From Pyrenopolyporus hunteri (taxonomy: Eukaryota; Ascomycota; Sordariomycetes; Xylariales; Hypoxylaceae), in contig CADCXC010000011.1 in the NCBI GenBank assembly GCA_902806595.1, forward strand, positions 1,116,001 through 1,180,000: a stretch of DNA of 64,000 bases, in the 5' to 3' direction. Shown here piece after piece: positions 25,196 to 38,065 of the stretch. Position 1 is the stretch's first letter. Every line of letters starts with the position of its first letter. The notes beneath the pieces were generated by a model. The model had not been told where the DNA came from. It made no database searches and saw only the letters and a list, made by a program, of their open reading frames with translations. A program made the position numbers and the translations under genes.

Positions 25196-26572
25196 TTCCG
25201 ATCTATCCTACGAAGCCTCAAGCCAATATACCCTCATTCGAGACGCCAGCAAGCACTCGACGGCAGACATTTAGCTGCTCTGTATTTTTTAACTACTTTC
25301 TTATTTTTTTACCGAAGCATTGCGAAGGTGGTTACTTTCTACGATACCGATTGCATTGCATTAGGCCGGCGTTTAATGATGTTGTTTAATCACGAGGCGC
25401 CCCATCGCCTATAATCACATACACACAGACACACACCGCATGGTTAGCTGGTGGGTTGGTCCCGCACCAATCGCGACGCAGCTTCATTATTACAGCATAT
25501 GGTCGACAGCTTTACGACTCGCTTGGAACTTATCGTCGTGTCCAACGGCGTCCGCCCTTAGTTTTCATGTTTATTTGGCACTAATTGGCGTTGTTCCTCG
25601 GATGATACCACGGTCCGCATTTGATTTTTTTTTTCGGCCCTGACGGAGGGCCGCATTTGGTTTCTACTACTCATAGTGTGTATTTCAAGGAGAACTAGAG
25701 GGCAACCTCACGAAGAAGGAATGATGAGCCAAAAATGGGGGGAGAGAAAAAGGTGTGTACTGTATTGCCCACAGTGGCGAAAAGGAAGGGGAGGTTTGCT
25801 TTAGCTAGAGAGGTGCGCAACATCGGCGACCTGAAGCAAACAGTCAAAAAGAAGGGAAGACAAAAAAGCATGCGCCATGACCACAAAAACATAGTAAAAT
25901 CTTGAAGGCCTCCAAAATAAAAACAGAATAAAATGTGGTTAAAACACAGCACTCTCGTCTTTGGCTATCGCAAATGTGACACCTATTTCGCTTATACAAA
26001 AATAGCTTCGCTTCATTGGACACGTAGGGACGAGGAGGGATTTGCATAACGTGACGTTCAGAGTATGCTTCTAGAAGTCTTCAACGAAGTCGGAACGTAG
26101 AAGATGGAGCACATCAGTGCGTGAAGCTGAAGGGAATACCGCCATCATTGGTGTCCTTCGACGCAAACCGGCGGAGATTGTGCACGTTGGCATCTACCCA
26201 CCCTGATCAGGTTGAGCAGAGTCTCCCAATGAATCCCTAACTATGGGTACTAGGTTAGAGAGAGAGGGCTTGACGCGAAAAGCCCTGAGGCCTGCTAGGG
26301 GCGTATTTGTTGATATGGGCACGGCTGTATCCGCTACGATGACATCGAATTTGCTTTTTAGTTTACTTACTGTAAGGAACTAGTTCTGTGGTAAGACTAA
26401 CACCCACTTCGAGGGGGTAACTAAGGGCTTTTCCACCATCCAATCTTTCCCCTCTTGTGACGACGGTGTAGAAGAGTGCGGTGACCGCGCGTAACACACA
26501 TATAGTAAGCAACCTGGCAACAATCGGGAGCACGGGATCTCTTTTCTCTAGGGCTCTCGCGTTCAGCAAACA

Positions 26573-26595
26573 TAGGTAGGTAGGTAGGTAGGTAA
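26573..26595. repeat. GTAG microsatellite
   Basis: Five to six uninterrupted AGGT units form a simple tetranucleotide repeat; imperfect copies continue to about 26,620. Confidence 0.8.
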
Positions 26596-29500
26596 GTTAG
26601 GTGGTAGGTAAGCTACTAGGTTACGACTCGGTGTGGAACGCGACAACGACAACAACAACAGCGACCCGTCCACCTACGCCATTGAGCAGATAGCCACCCA
26701 GCCAACTCGTAGTCAGCCGGCTGTGCCTCATCGTCGCTTGCCGCGATTGATGCTTCCGAGATGGAGACGGGGCGATAAGGAGGAGGATAACGACGACAGC
26801 GTTTGACGGCGACGATGACGGAGCCGCCTCCTCCTCACCTATATGCGTACCTCTGGTATGTGCATGAAAACGGGGTACGGAAATATCTAACCTATCTGCC
26901 TATCTACATACATAACTACCTACCTACCTACCTACCCATATAAACCTAGCGCACTCGTAGTGCCGGTAACGCGCGAGAGCGCCCAGTTCTTTCTGCAGTT
27001 AGGACCCTGATCGGCCGCCGCAGGATCATCACCGCCGGCCTGACCTGGCCTCTCTCGTTCCTAAAAATGGGTAATACAATGCCTACCTACATACCTACAT
27101 GTCTATCGTTCGCTTCTCCGCCGGATGGCATTTTCCTAACTTCGGAAAAAACCCACCGTCATCTTACCCGGATTAGGGAAGTAGGTTCTGAACTCTTGTG
27201 GGTATATGTTCCTGTTCTTCCTTGCTGAAGTTACGTATGTGCGCGTGTGTGAGGTAATGTCCATGTAAGTCCAGGTAATGTTATGTAGGTTACGTAGGGC
27301 CCGCCCGCCCGCCGGCTCTCGCTTCTCGCCTCTAACCCTGAAGATCCATACGTCCCCCCCATCCATCCGTCCATGCGTCAAAGCTGGTTTTTTTCCTTTT
27401 TTTCGACGCTCTCCACCGCGTCGCACGAACGACTCTGGCGTAAGGCTGTGTTCCATGCTGGACAAGTAGAACAGGTAGCTATCTATCTATATGCATACCT
27501 ACCTGGCTTATATGATATGTATATACATGTAGGTATGGGTTAAGTAAGGTGGGTATGTGGGCAGCTGTTACATGCAGCCCGGCAGTAGCTCGCAACGATG
27601 AAAGCTGTCGCCGGGATTTTCTTCAAGGCGGTCGCGGGTTTCAAATTTCAAGAGGCAAGTAGCGAGCCGCGAGCGTTACAATATGTGCGAGCGTGGATAG
27701 GTAAAACCCAGGTAGACAGGGCCCGAGACTTGGGACTGCATCTCGGATGCGCAGCGAGGATATTCCCCCCGTGGTTATCTAGCAGGAGAGGGGGGAATGA
27801 ATGGACACTGACTGAACTGCATCACTACCTGACTTTAACTATCGGTGAAAATCTAACTTCGTTTTTTTCCCTTTATCTCGCGTCTTCTTCCTTTTTCGTT
27901 ATTTTCGTGACACAACACAACACATCCTAAAACTCCAAGATGGGCACATTTCCGCGGTCAACTTGGGAGCTTGTGCGGGCCCTCTCCTCCTCCCCATTCT
28001 CCATTCTCCATTCTCCTCTTCCTGCTGTATGTGTTAGATCCGCTGTCCATCAAGGCCGGCCCACGGTCACTCTAGACCGCCCGAGCCCCCCTTTTTAATT
28101 CACCACTTAGACGTATCAATCAATGTTATTCTCCAGTTTATTCTATACGACGGGTTCTACCTGCCTTAGGTACCTAACCACCAACGACAGAGCTGAATAT
28201 AATTTCGTAATTTATATGCGTTTGGCGACGGCTCTACGGACTATCATCCAGATTCTTCTATACCTTACTATACTACCTTACCTAACTGCTACCTACCTAG
28301 GTATGTATAACCCAAGGAGCTGCCCTGTTACCAGAGGGCGTAGTTGGGCGCTATAAGCGGGCCTGCTTGTATGGGAATGGGAAAATAATTAGCGTGCGCG
28401 CTTGGCGGTATAGGATGGCAGGGCGGTGAGTTAGCCAGCGATACACCTCCAATGTTGAAGCCATTTGGTTTGGTAATGGGGTATTCTGGAGTGAGCCGTG
28501 TGTTACGGCATATTTCCTTATATTGAAAGAGAGGCGTTGAAAGCAGTTAGTTGAGGATGGCGGAGTGAGATTCTATCTATCTATCTACCTAGCTATCTAT
28601 TTACCTCTCGAGGCTGTGTATCTCTATAGAGGGGGGTTGAGACTAACTAACTTCGTAGACACCGAACTAACTACTAACAACAATGAGTGAGATTATGTAT
28701 ACAGACAACTTCAAAGTCGTATCGTATACTTCCCGAGGCGTCATACATATATCAGATGCCAATAGGATGTACCCCGCGTGGGCGGTAAGCCATGCAAGCC
28801 CGGCAAACGCGACTCTATTTGGTGGGAAATAAGCTGTGGTACAATTAAAACAGCTCTCGTCTGCAATTATTCCGCTGTCCATATTCTCTATTTGTCCGTT
28901 CTTGGCGGCGGTCGCGAATATAATTTCATATAAAAAAATATAAATTCGTTATTTTCTTCCCCCGTGCCTCTGGAATTTTGTCATTGGCTCGCGAATGGGG
29001 TCATAGGTCTCCTCCGCGATTGAGTTGTCTCCGTCCATACGCTCCCCCCATTCGATACGTATGGTCGATATGTATGGACATGTACGGCCGTGTATGGATA
29101 TGTATGGGTATGTATGTACATGCCTCATAGCTACACACTTACATACCCGCTGGGTAGAGGTAAGCTACTATCATGTATGTGATGTACGGTGCATACATAT
29201 CTTGGTCTTGGTCTTAGACATTTCAGGACAACAACAAAATATACTACGCAGAAGCCCACTTTCATGCATGACACCTTCACTGGCGATAGGGCTTATCAGC
29301 CGTTTATCGACGGGGTGGCTGCCAGCACGATGAGTTGGCCTACCACACCATTTCTAGACGTTCGTCGCCGCGTGCAAATCAGCGTGCGAGAACCGCTGCT
29401 CACCGACTTTTCCGCCTGCACCAAGCAACGGCGCCTCCCCGCGCGCCTGGTATCAGATGCTCACTCAGCGCCAGTGATTCAACTAGCTATACTGAGATCG

Positions 29501-29757
29501 TGACTAGCCAAACTTGAACATGCGTCTTTTCATGTTTTGGAGAGGAAAGAGGGAGAGGAAGAGGATGAGGATGAGGAAAAAAAAACACACACATCCAAAC
29601 GATATCGGCTTGGGATGGGTACCCAAGGGGTTCTTCTTCTGTTCTTCCTCACTCCTTCCCGCGGGCCTTACTTCTGTTCGTGCGTATCAGCTGTTGGCTT
29701 CACGAGAACCAGAACAAGCGCGACAAGCCTCGTTCCAACCAGCTGGCTGTTCATAAG

Positions 29758-29787
29758 GTGGTAGGTAGGTAGGTAGGTAGGTAGGTA
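29758..29787. repeat. GTAG microsatellite, longest in the window
   Basis: Seven perfect GTAG units are followed by degenerate copies and a GGTACC core near 29,800. It belongs to the same repeat family as the other CTAC/GTAG tracts in the gene-free regions. Confidence 0.85.
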
Positions 29788-32700
29788 TGTAGGCAGGTAG
29801 GTACCTAATCATCATCCAAAAACAGCGCGTCGAATTTTTACAAGCTCACCCCCTCCCCATCTCCGCCCTCTCTTTCTTATGCTCCCCTCCCCACATGCGA
29901 AGAAAACCACTGGTGCCATAACCTGGGCCGTTGCTTGGTGCAGGCCTTTCCCGCCCAGCATATGCCAGTCATTTGAAAAATTGTGGCGTCGTTTAGGGTT
30001 GCCCGATGATATACATGCACGAGTAGTATGTAGGTTTACATGATTAAATGTATGTATGTGCGCATGTAGCTAGCTAAGCTAGGGGGGGGGAGGGGAGCTT
30101 TATCGGAGAATATCTCGTGACAGCCCTGGGCAAAGGAAGAAAAGAGAGCAATATACGTGCCAACCTAACGCACCTAACGTACCTAATGCACCTAAAGACA
30201 ACAGGGTAGGTAAAAAATCCCTACTGCCGCGCATAATAAACATAGCTAATAGATAGGAAGATTGATGGCGGAAACCTGGCGTCATGGCGGACGCAACGAA
30301 GGCTCACCAGGATTCACCAGGACCAGTGGATTTTGGAGGGGTTGATACGAGTTTCGTCGAGTCATCGTCGTCCGTTGCAGGCGAGCCACTTAGACAGGAG
30401 GCATCTACACGCTTTTGGGGCGGTGTTTGGAGCAGCTTTGGAGCAAAATTTGGTGAGGCCCGCTGACTTGAATACCTACCAAGTGTATGCATCAATGCGT
30501 TGTCAACCGTAGCTTGTGACGAGTTAACAGGGGGATACACACGCAATATGTGCTAAATAGTCAAAGAGTATTGTATCTACCTGCCTACCTCTCTATCACG
30601 CCGGCGTACTAATAAATAGGTACCTACCTATAGAATGATGTTACCTATTCGCGACGGAATAAAATAATATAGATAAAATAAAATAAAAACATGTACCTCT
30701 GTCTCTACATCATTTTTTTTTATTTGTCTATTATTATTCATATCAATCTACTATATATCCGCACATGTGAACCAGGTTCCATAGGAAGTACCCATCCTCA
30801 TGGGAAGGAAACTCCGGTTACACCAATCCGAAATACTTGATAGCAATATTAGTAGCAGTAATAATGACAGTGATATGTCATTAATGTTCCGATCGTCTAT
30901 AGAAGCGGCGATGGCAAGGGGAGGGATGAAGAGAGGATGAAGAAACGACACGAGTAGACTAGATTGTACTCATCCCGTCCATACTAATTAACTTCATTTC
31001 TATCAATTGGTTTTTATTTTTTCTTCATTTTTTTCATTTTTCAATTTTTTTTTCTTGTCGCGACGCAGCGCACAGAGTGCCAATAGGTCCGTACTCTATT
31101 TCCATCGGTCCTTTTCCTTCCTCGTCTGGGAATCATGTCGGCAACCATTCGGCTCAATTGAGGGTTTAAGGACCGGTGCTTTGACGGCCGATCCGGTCTG
31201 GCCAACCGGGCGATGCGTTTTAAGAGGTACAATAGATACAATAGGTACCTCTTTGTTCTTTGTATGTATTGTACCTAGGTAGGTATTATACTTTGTTGAT
31301 TTAGCCGCCAAGTGATTCGCCACTGCGGAGGGCGGCCCCGCTGTCTTCTAGAAGCCTTCTAGCGCTTCGAACATCAGTACCAAAACCAGGTACGTACATC
31401 TTATAAGGCTAGCATGGATGACCTCTACCAGGTAGCTGACATTCACGTGAACAAGGGGGGGCTGGTGGGGGTTTTGCTGTTTCTGGGCTAGGCACCATCA
31501 CTTATTAAGGTGTAGTGGGGGGCCTTAACAGCAAGGATAGGCGATTACATAAGTTACTCCCTGACACATGATTTGCCTTGTTATTTTGTATTTTTTTTTA
31601 AACCTGGGACCGGCTCCAGAAAGAGACCGAGATGTTAATCCAATTTCGGTCTACCTCATGGGAATAGCGTCCTCCTCGCAGCTCCGCCGAAAAGGACGTC
31701 CAAGCGAAATGGCAAAACGGAAACGCGTCACACCATTGCCCATACCGACATATGTACATACATTCTTATGTATGTGAAAGGGGCGAGAGGTCAGGGCTGA
31801 CGGACGAGAGGAAGTTGAAAGGGAAACAAGATGCGAAATACGCACGATAGAGAAAGAAAAGAGTCTTCAATAAACCCCTTTTTGGCTTTCGAGCCGTCGG
31901 TCTGTTACGCGTCCCGTGTACTCTGGGAGTGAAAGAGGGGGTCTGGGGTAGCAAATAAGTTTGTCTTGCGTCCCTACAACAGTACCAATTTAGTTCTCTC
32001 TAACAAACACAATTACATACGTAGTAACGAATGGGTTTCACATGTCCGAACTTGTATAGACGTTCTACATACTTAGCACTACGCGTCCGAACCCTGCGCC
32101 GCCCATTCCATTTGTCAGGGAAAGCTTGATGTGCCGGCCCTACTGAGAAGTTCTGGGACGAGGCTGGTACTGTACTATATTAGAAGCCGGACAGAAACAT
32201 CCAAAGGCTTGGATCGCGTCCAGTTTTTACCTTTCTCTAACCACGTGGGGCCGAGACGTCGGGACTTCCAGGGCTTCTAGCTTGGATCTCGTAGATATAC
32301 AAGCTCACGACTAGCCTTCGCAAGTGGAGCGTACTAGATAATTTCGCGGGTGCCCGACGTCGTCATCGCCATGGAAATTTCTCGCGGGCGGATTCCCTCA
32401 GCCTCCACAATTCATGTCCCCTTCACCACCATCGACACAAGGAATATTTTTTCCCTCTCCGGGCCCATGCACCTGTGGGCTGCCGAAGCTACGTAACATC
32501 GAGAGTCGGTTATGCCTTTGGTCCACCCGAGGTAGCTCAACGGCAGACACAGAAGTTGCCGGTGGCTTCTGCCAGACCTGGTTAGATGCCCGTGGAGCTC
32601 CCAAATCTGAACCCCTGACGGCCTGGGACTCATTTACGGTACGGGTCACCCTTACGGCGCCGGTGAAGGGGGTGGTCATCGGCTCCGAAACATATTACTA

Positions 32701-33016
32701 GATGGGCCGCGGAGCAAGGCCGGTGAGAGCTATGTAACGTCGGTCTGACAGCTTCAATATGTACCGCTCGGCCACTTCATGAATAAGCCCCTATCTCAGT
32801 ATAAGGCGTGGACCAACGAAATCAGTGGTATTGTCAGAAAGTACCTCGCTCGAAGGCTTGGTAATCCCATGTGAACTCCTTGATGCTATTAGGTCCAAGC
32901 CAACCTGCAATGTCATGGACAAGGGTATCCTCTTTCCCGTGCACTTAGGAGCTCAACAGTGGCTATTGTCGTTGAAAGGCCGACCCCATCCATAGGCACG
33001 GCCGCTGGGACAACCG

Positions 33017-33110
33017 TAAAATAATAATAATAATAAATGATATTTTATTATTTTAATATTTTCCACCGCCAAAAAAACATTTATTAAATTTATCGATTAA
33101 AATTTTTCGG
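33017..33110. repeat. AT-rich strip with (TAA)n core
   Basis: A run of ATAATAATAATAATAA is followed by a nearly pure A/T segment, broken by CCACCGCC, then a second AT block ending TTTTTCGGCGCC. Similar strips lie at 9,046-9,085 and 10,370-10,430. The role is unknown; a retroelement tail or replication-associated AT element are only possibilities. Confidence 0.5.
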
Positions 33111-35355
33111 CGCCAAACTAGGTCATCCTAGTTTGTTTCCAACGTCAGACTGAGTTGTGAGCCGCATTAAAGTATATGTAGGCGAGCCTAGCACGAACCA
33201 AACCTTGGGAAACACCCTCCCAGCCTCGCGAGGGGCCCCTTTGGAACCACCCTCCCATCTCGGTAGGTGCGGGTTGTGTGCGCGCCGTCAGCTGACTACA
33301 CGTATATCATTACGCGATGCCCACGTCCCTACCCTACTGCCCTCCTACGTAGCGTCTCCGGCACACTGGATCGATCTCTGTGTGAACCGCGATCTTGACA
33401 AGGCTGGGTTTCCCGGTCCATGTAACATAGGTAGGTAGTGAAAGAGTCGCATCCCAGTCAGCCTAGTAAATTGCCCGGGAGCGGTCATCGAGCTGGTACT
33501 TGCGGACGTATGCTCCAGCATAACAATATCGGTCAACCCAGTCTGCCGGACGCTATTCAGATCGTCGTCTAACGCCGGTAGCTTCTCGGCGAGGACAGCC
33601 AATGGCGGGAACTACGAGGCTCTAGGAAAATAACCTGAATAGCGAGGCTGCGGATATTGACGACATTCGGTCCTTGATGGTGGGCGACCGGCTGCTTTTC
33701 CCACGTTCTCAAACCGGCTGATAATGCTAGACTCCCCCCTAGCCCCTGATTCGCGCCTCTCGTATTCCCTGATGGAGAGACGTCCGTACCTAGTTAGCTT
33801 GTTGCGGCTTCATCTTTCCGGAGAACTTGTCGTCATAGGTAGATCGTTAGCCCGCGCTAGTTAGCCTGTATCCCAAGTCATGTACTTGAATAGCTACCGG
33901 TTGTAGCTCCGTGATGAACCGATGGCACGCTATGCCTTACTCAATCTACCCACCTCTACATATGTGGTAAGTCTGCACGTGTGTCCCGGAGATCTAAGGC
34001 CGCTTGGTAAATCTGGATAATTGATTCGCGATATGGCTAGCTAAAGTTTAACTAAGACACGAGATCTCAGATACGTACAGTAGGCGCCCATGGGGAAGAA
34101 TGAAAAAGAAACGAAAGGAAGTGTTAAATAATGAGATAGATCTTTTAAAGAGTTTATAGATGCAGTTGCACTACCAAGGACATAGAGCCTTCTAGAGACT
34201 ACGGTAACCATCCTCATATCTTGAATCCGCTACTTACCTACTTCTACGGAAATCCTCTACCTAATTCTCGTGTCTTGTCCCCCCGTCTAGTTTCTCGCGA
34301 CTGCCCGCTCGCCCAGATAGTTTTCATCAGTATAGTAGATTCTCCTAGTTTCGAAGGCAAGCCCTAGGAAAGAAACACGAGATTAAGTTTTCGGCGGTTG
34401 ATGTGTTCATGGGTGGGATGACCTACGACTGGGCTATATCACGATTGGGCCACGCGAAAAGCGAAATAAGGTTCCTAGATCCATACATCAGTATGGGGTA
34501 CGGAACATGATAATACATGGTCACGAAAGGGGGGTTCAGTAAAAGGATAAGGGGAGTATATCTCTCAGAATAGGCAACGCAGCCCGTTCGCTTCACATCC
34601 GGTACCTAATCCAACAGGACGAAAGGCGGACAAGGGGGCTTGACATCTTCGGGCGTGTAATCTGGAGCCTAATTCGAATAGAATCGGAAGGAATAGGATA
34701 ACTAATTTATCGAGTAACGCATAAGCTAATCGCTTATTTCACGCAACATCGCTTCGTATCGCCATGCCAGTACCGATACAGCCTTGCGGGGTGACGTCCA
34801 TATCGGAAAGGCCGATCTATTGAATAGGAGTATTCGGGGCACCGGTTAGGAGATGCTAGGCCATGAACTATATAGTCCATAAGCTCGAGCTCTGTATATA
34901 TCTGCTGTGACCGAGAGATGTTTAGACAGGACCGCAAGACGGAAACTTTATAGACGTGTCTTATGCTTTTGGGATACCATGTATCCCCTGAAACTTGGAT
35001 GATATCACCGCGGTCGGGCTATAGTATGAATATTCCACCACAGAGATTGTCATAAACAGACTAGATGGCGAGGAGAGTCAAGCGCGATCAGCTTCTGCGC
35101 TGGTAGAAATAGTATCAAAAACCCTAAGATCGGTAAGAAAAGGGGACGAATATTTATCCCTCAGAAAGGTAGAGCTGCTCATACATTGTCATACGTCGTC
35201 CCGAAGGTTACATAAGCTATGGAATGCTAGAACTTAATTGTCAGAGTTGTATTCAACTGGAAAAGGTATCTCGATAGTACGCCGCTACACTATTGAACCC
35301 TTTGTAGAAGCTACCACAACCACCCAATATGAAGCAAAACCTAACAAAGGAGGAT

Positions 35356-37071
35356 CTACCACTTAGGCTCGTCCCTTTCCACCTTCGGTGTCACAAGCGC
35401 ATTCCTATCGGCGAATGGGTCGTTCTCATCTTCATCCGCATCGTCTTCATCTGATTCTGGTGGAGGGGGCGGACGTGGAGCTATCGTTGGTTTGGACGCG
35501 GCGGATGGTCGCGGAGGTGGTGTAGGCCTAGGGGGAGGACTTGGGTTGATACTAAGGTGGGCCATTTCCGATACGGGGCTTGTTGGGCTTGACGGGTTTG
35601 ACAATGACATTGCCTGCTTGTGCTTCTCGGTCGCCACTATATTTGGTAAGTACCTGTGATCAGACATCGTGCGGTGCGTGGTCGATAGCTTACTCCTATA
35701 AAGATGCGCTTGCTCGGCTAGCTCGTCCTCGGAATCGCTATCGGCATCAATAGAACGATCCAATTGCTCGTAGGTCATGAGGGCGACTACGAGCTCGTCG
35801 TTGGCGTGAAGAAGCCCACCGAGCCATTGCTCGTCCTCAACGTGGTGGATCTGTCAAAGTAAGAAGATATTCTCGTATATGATATTAGCGGAACACGTAC
35901 GTAACGTAATATTTTTCTTCTTAGCTTTTTGCAGGTCTCGAATCGTTCTACGGCCGTGGCGTTTTCAGATATCCTTTCCCGCTCTCGGTTTATGCTTTGG
36001 AGAGCATTGGTTAGGTTTGTAGCCGCAATCGACGACTCTGCGATTGCGACCTTCATAGAATCCTTTTCCGCCTCGAGGTTGAAAGGTTTATGCTTCTTCT
36101 TACCCTTTTCCTTTTCCTTTTTCTTCTTGTCCTTGGGCGAACTAGAGAAGAAGGAGCTAGAACCGGAACCAGACGGCGACTTTACATGACTGAATGACTG
36201 GATAGTTTGCGTGGGCTGGGGGTAAGTGACGGGTTGCCGCGAGGATGAAGCTTCAGATGGTGATGCTTGAGATTGCCCCGCTTCGTCCTCGGAATCGCGA
36301 AAGGGGTCTTGCTCCGTTTCGCGGAGGACCTTGGATTTAGCTTGAGTGACGACTTGTTTGCGCCGCGGAAGTTCCTATCATCGTTACAATTTGAAATCTC
36401 TGATGGATTGAGGATCGTTTACCTTATAAAGCATAGCGACCCGTTCCAGGCCTGGGGTGTTCTTGTATTCCGCAGCCCAGCTTCTGAACAGCTCGGAGCA
36501 CTTTTTCTTGACATCGGGATCTGACAGGTCCGAGGTGCCACAGACTCGCAAGCGTTCGAGTAGAGGCTCATCGATAAAGGTACGCTGAAAACGCGGGCCA
36601 GCATTTTGGATCAAGCCATCAAGAAGCACAAGAGCTCTAAGCTGTCGATGGACGCTGCCATACTTCAGCTTCTTTCTGAGAGCACGGGCAGCCTCTGCAG
36701 GGCCGGAAGCCTGTAGCTTGATAACCTCGACTAGGTCGGGGATGCCACTTAGGTCATCCTCTTCATACTGCTCGCTCGTGAGGCGCTCGACAGTCACCGT
36801 GACTGCCGAGTATGGTTTTTTCTGCAAAGGGGGTCAGAGCGGTTCGGGATACGGGGGCTGAGGGGGGCGCTTTATGTTACGACGCCTCCGGTAGTGGATC
36901 GGGGTAAGATTTAATATATGGAAGCATGTGATTTGATATAAGTGAAGTAATAGTTGTAACTGGGCTCGGGATAGAGAAGCTGCTGATGTGCAGCTCCCAC
37001 CCAGATTAAAAGTATATTACATAGGTAGGCGACTTCAAACGCGCGCGCGCGCAACTCACCTGGGAGAACAT
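35356..37071 (-). CDS. Lsb5-like VHS-domain endocytic adaptor
   Basis: Four exons joined in phase give 459 residues: 37071-37060, 36821-36423, 36374-35901 and 35850-35356, with introns of 238, 48 and 50 nt. The first coding exon is only MFSQ; it precedes KKPYSAVTVTVERLTSEQ and an ENTH/VHS-type helical repeat (LVEVIKLQASG, LRALVLLDGLIQNAG, FRSWAAEYKNTPG). A Lys/Ser-rich linker follows, then a helical stretch (residues about 250-340) containing ERISENATAVERFETCKKLRR and HHVEDEQWLGGLLHANDELV, as expected of a GAT-like domain. The tail is proline-rich with PxxP motifs and ends near DPFADRNALV. In yeast, Lsb5 binds Las17, Sla1 and ubiquitin at cortical actin patches and helps couple endocytosis to actin; the same role is inferred here. 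It is divergent from the gene at 38,066. Confidence 0.9.
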
Positions 37072-38065
37072 GTCCGCAAACGACTCTTGCTAGAGATAAC
37101 AACTTCGGACGTTGAACTTGGCGTGGTATATTTGATAGATTTAAATAGTATTAAGCGCTGGAAAAATGGTAAACGATTTGAATTACTTCTCCAGGGACTC
37201 TCGATCAATATCTCAATCAATATGTGATATGGTCACAGCCCCGAGTTGGCGATGAGTGAGTAGGTAAGTACGGAGAAGCGGTGCTGTGCGGTACGTGGTT
37301 CCAGCAAGGCAGAATAAGCAGCAAATGATCTCATCAGCCTGTGATTCCCATATGCACGTCGTCTGTGGTACTCGAGCTGACTCGATTGCCTGAAAAGGGA
37401 GTTTGCTGCAGCATGCAATGGATGCAATGGACGTAATGGTCGCAACGGACGCAATGGACTGACTACCTGGGGCAGTGCGCGCCGCTAAGGCTGGGGGGCC
37501 TTACGCTGTCTGACTTTCCCCTGTGGTATTTGAATTCTGATCTGCAGGGCAGGGCGCAGGAGGGCTCCGACGAGACGGACCAAGTCACCACCACGTGTAG
37601 GGCTCAAAGATGGGGAGATGCCAGAATTTGCGCCCGTACAAACTAGTTTCCATTCAGAGCGGGTGGAAGTTGATCTCTGAGCGGGGTGCGATAATTAATC
37701 CCGATTCTCTTAAGAGAATTCACCTTGACCGATTTGAAGCTAGTTATTGATTTACCGAATGTTGCCCTCTTAACGGGTTTCCTGGTATCTGTATAATAAT
37801 GATAGTAATAAGTACGACGTATACGAAAAAGTAGGCACCGCCGGCGGTTACCTCGTTCTCAGTTTCCAATTCTGTAATCTGGCCATTGCCTATTTCGTAG
37901 TTGACTCGCAGCTGAGTGATTTTCCTTTTCTTAACTGGCATTTCACCTTCCTCTATACTCTCTCTCCCTCCCTCCCTCACTCTATCTATCTATCTATCTT
38001 CCTCTCCCTATGAATCCCCAGGAGCCTCTTCTCACCAAGCTTCCGCTGCCTAAGGTTATCTCACA
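37072..38065. promoter_or_regulatory. divergent promoter region between two genes
   Basis: This 994-bp spacer separates the start of the Lsb5-like gene (-) from the start of the 38-kb gene (+), so it must hold both promoters. It contains a 5 x 9-bp repeat (37415-37459), a pyrimidine-rich CTCC tract and a TATC microsatellite (37981-37998) just before the plus-strand start. No recognised transcription-factor site is claimed. Confidence 0.6.
37415..37459. repeat. 9-bp tandem repeat, five copies
   Basis: Five consecutive units follow the pattern GCAATGGAY. Two are exact GCAATGGAC copies and the others differ by one to three bases. They lie in the shared promoter region. Confidence 0.75.

Larger units (their letters stand above)
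25196..35355. other. second gene-free stretch, about 10 kb
   Basis: After the 3' end of the DUF3295 gene I can support no gene until 35,356. The stretch is dominated by GTAG/CTAC microsatellites (26,573-26,595; 26,910-26,935; 27,476-27,540; 28,563-28,600; 29,758-29,787), alternating TATG-type runs (29,050-29,130) and palindromes TACCTAGGTA at 28,294 and 31,272. A somewhat GC-richer block at 32,340-33,010 has broken frames on both strands and is followed by an AT-rich strip at 33,017-33,110. A 60-codon ATG frame at 30,284-30,466 is too short and featureless to call. Confidence 0.6.

Noticed and set aside
30284..30466. 60-codon ATG frame (MADATKAHQDSPG...)
   Set aside because: Acceptable start context but too short, no downstream exon found to continue it.
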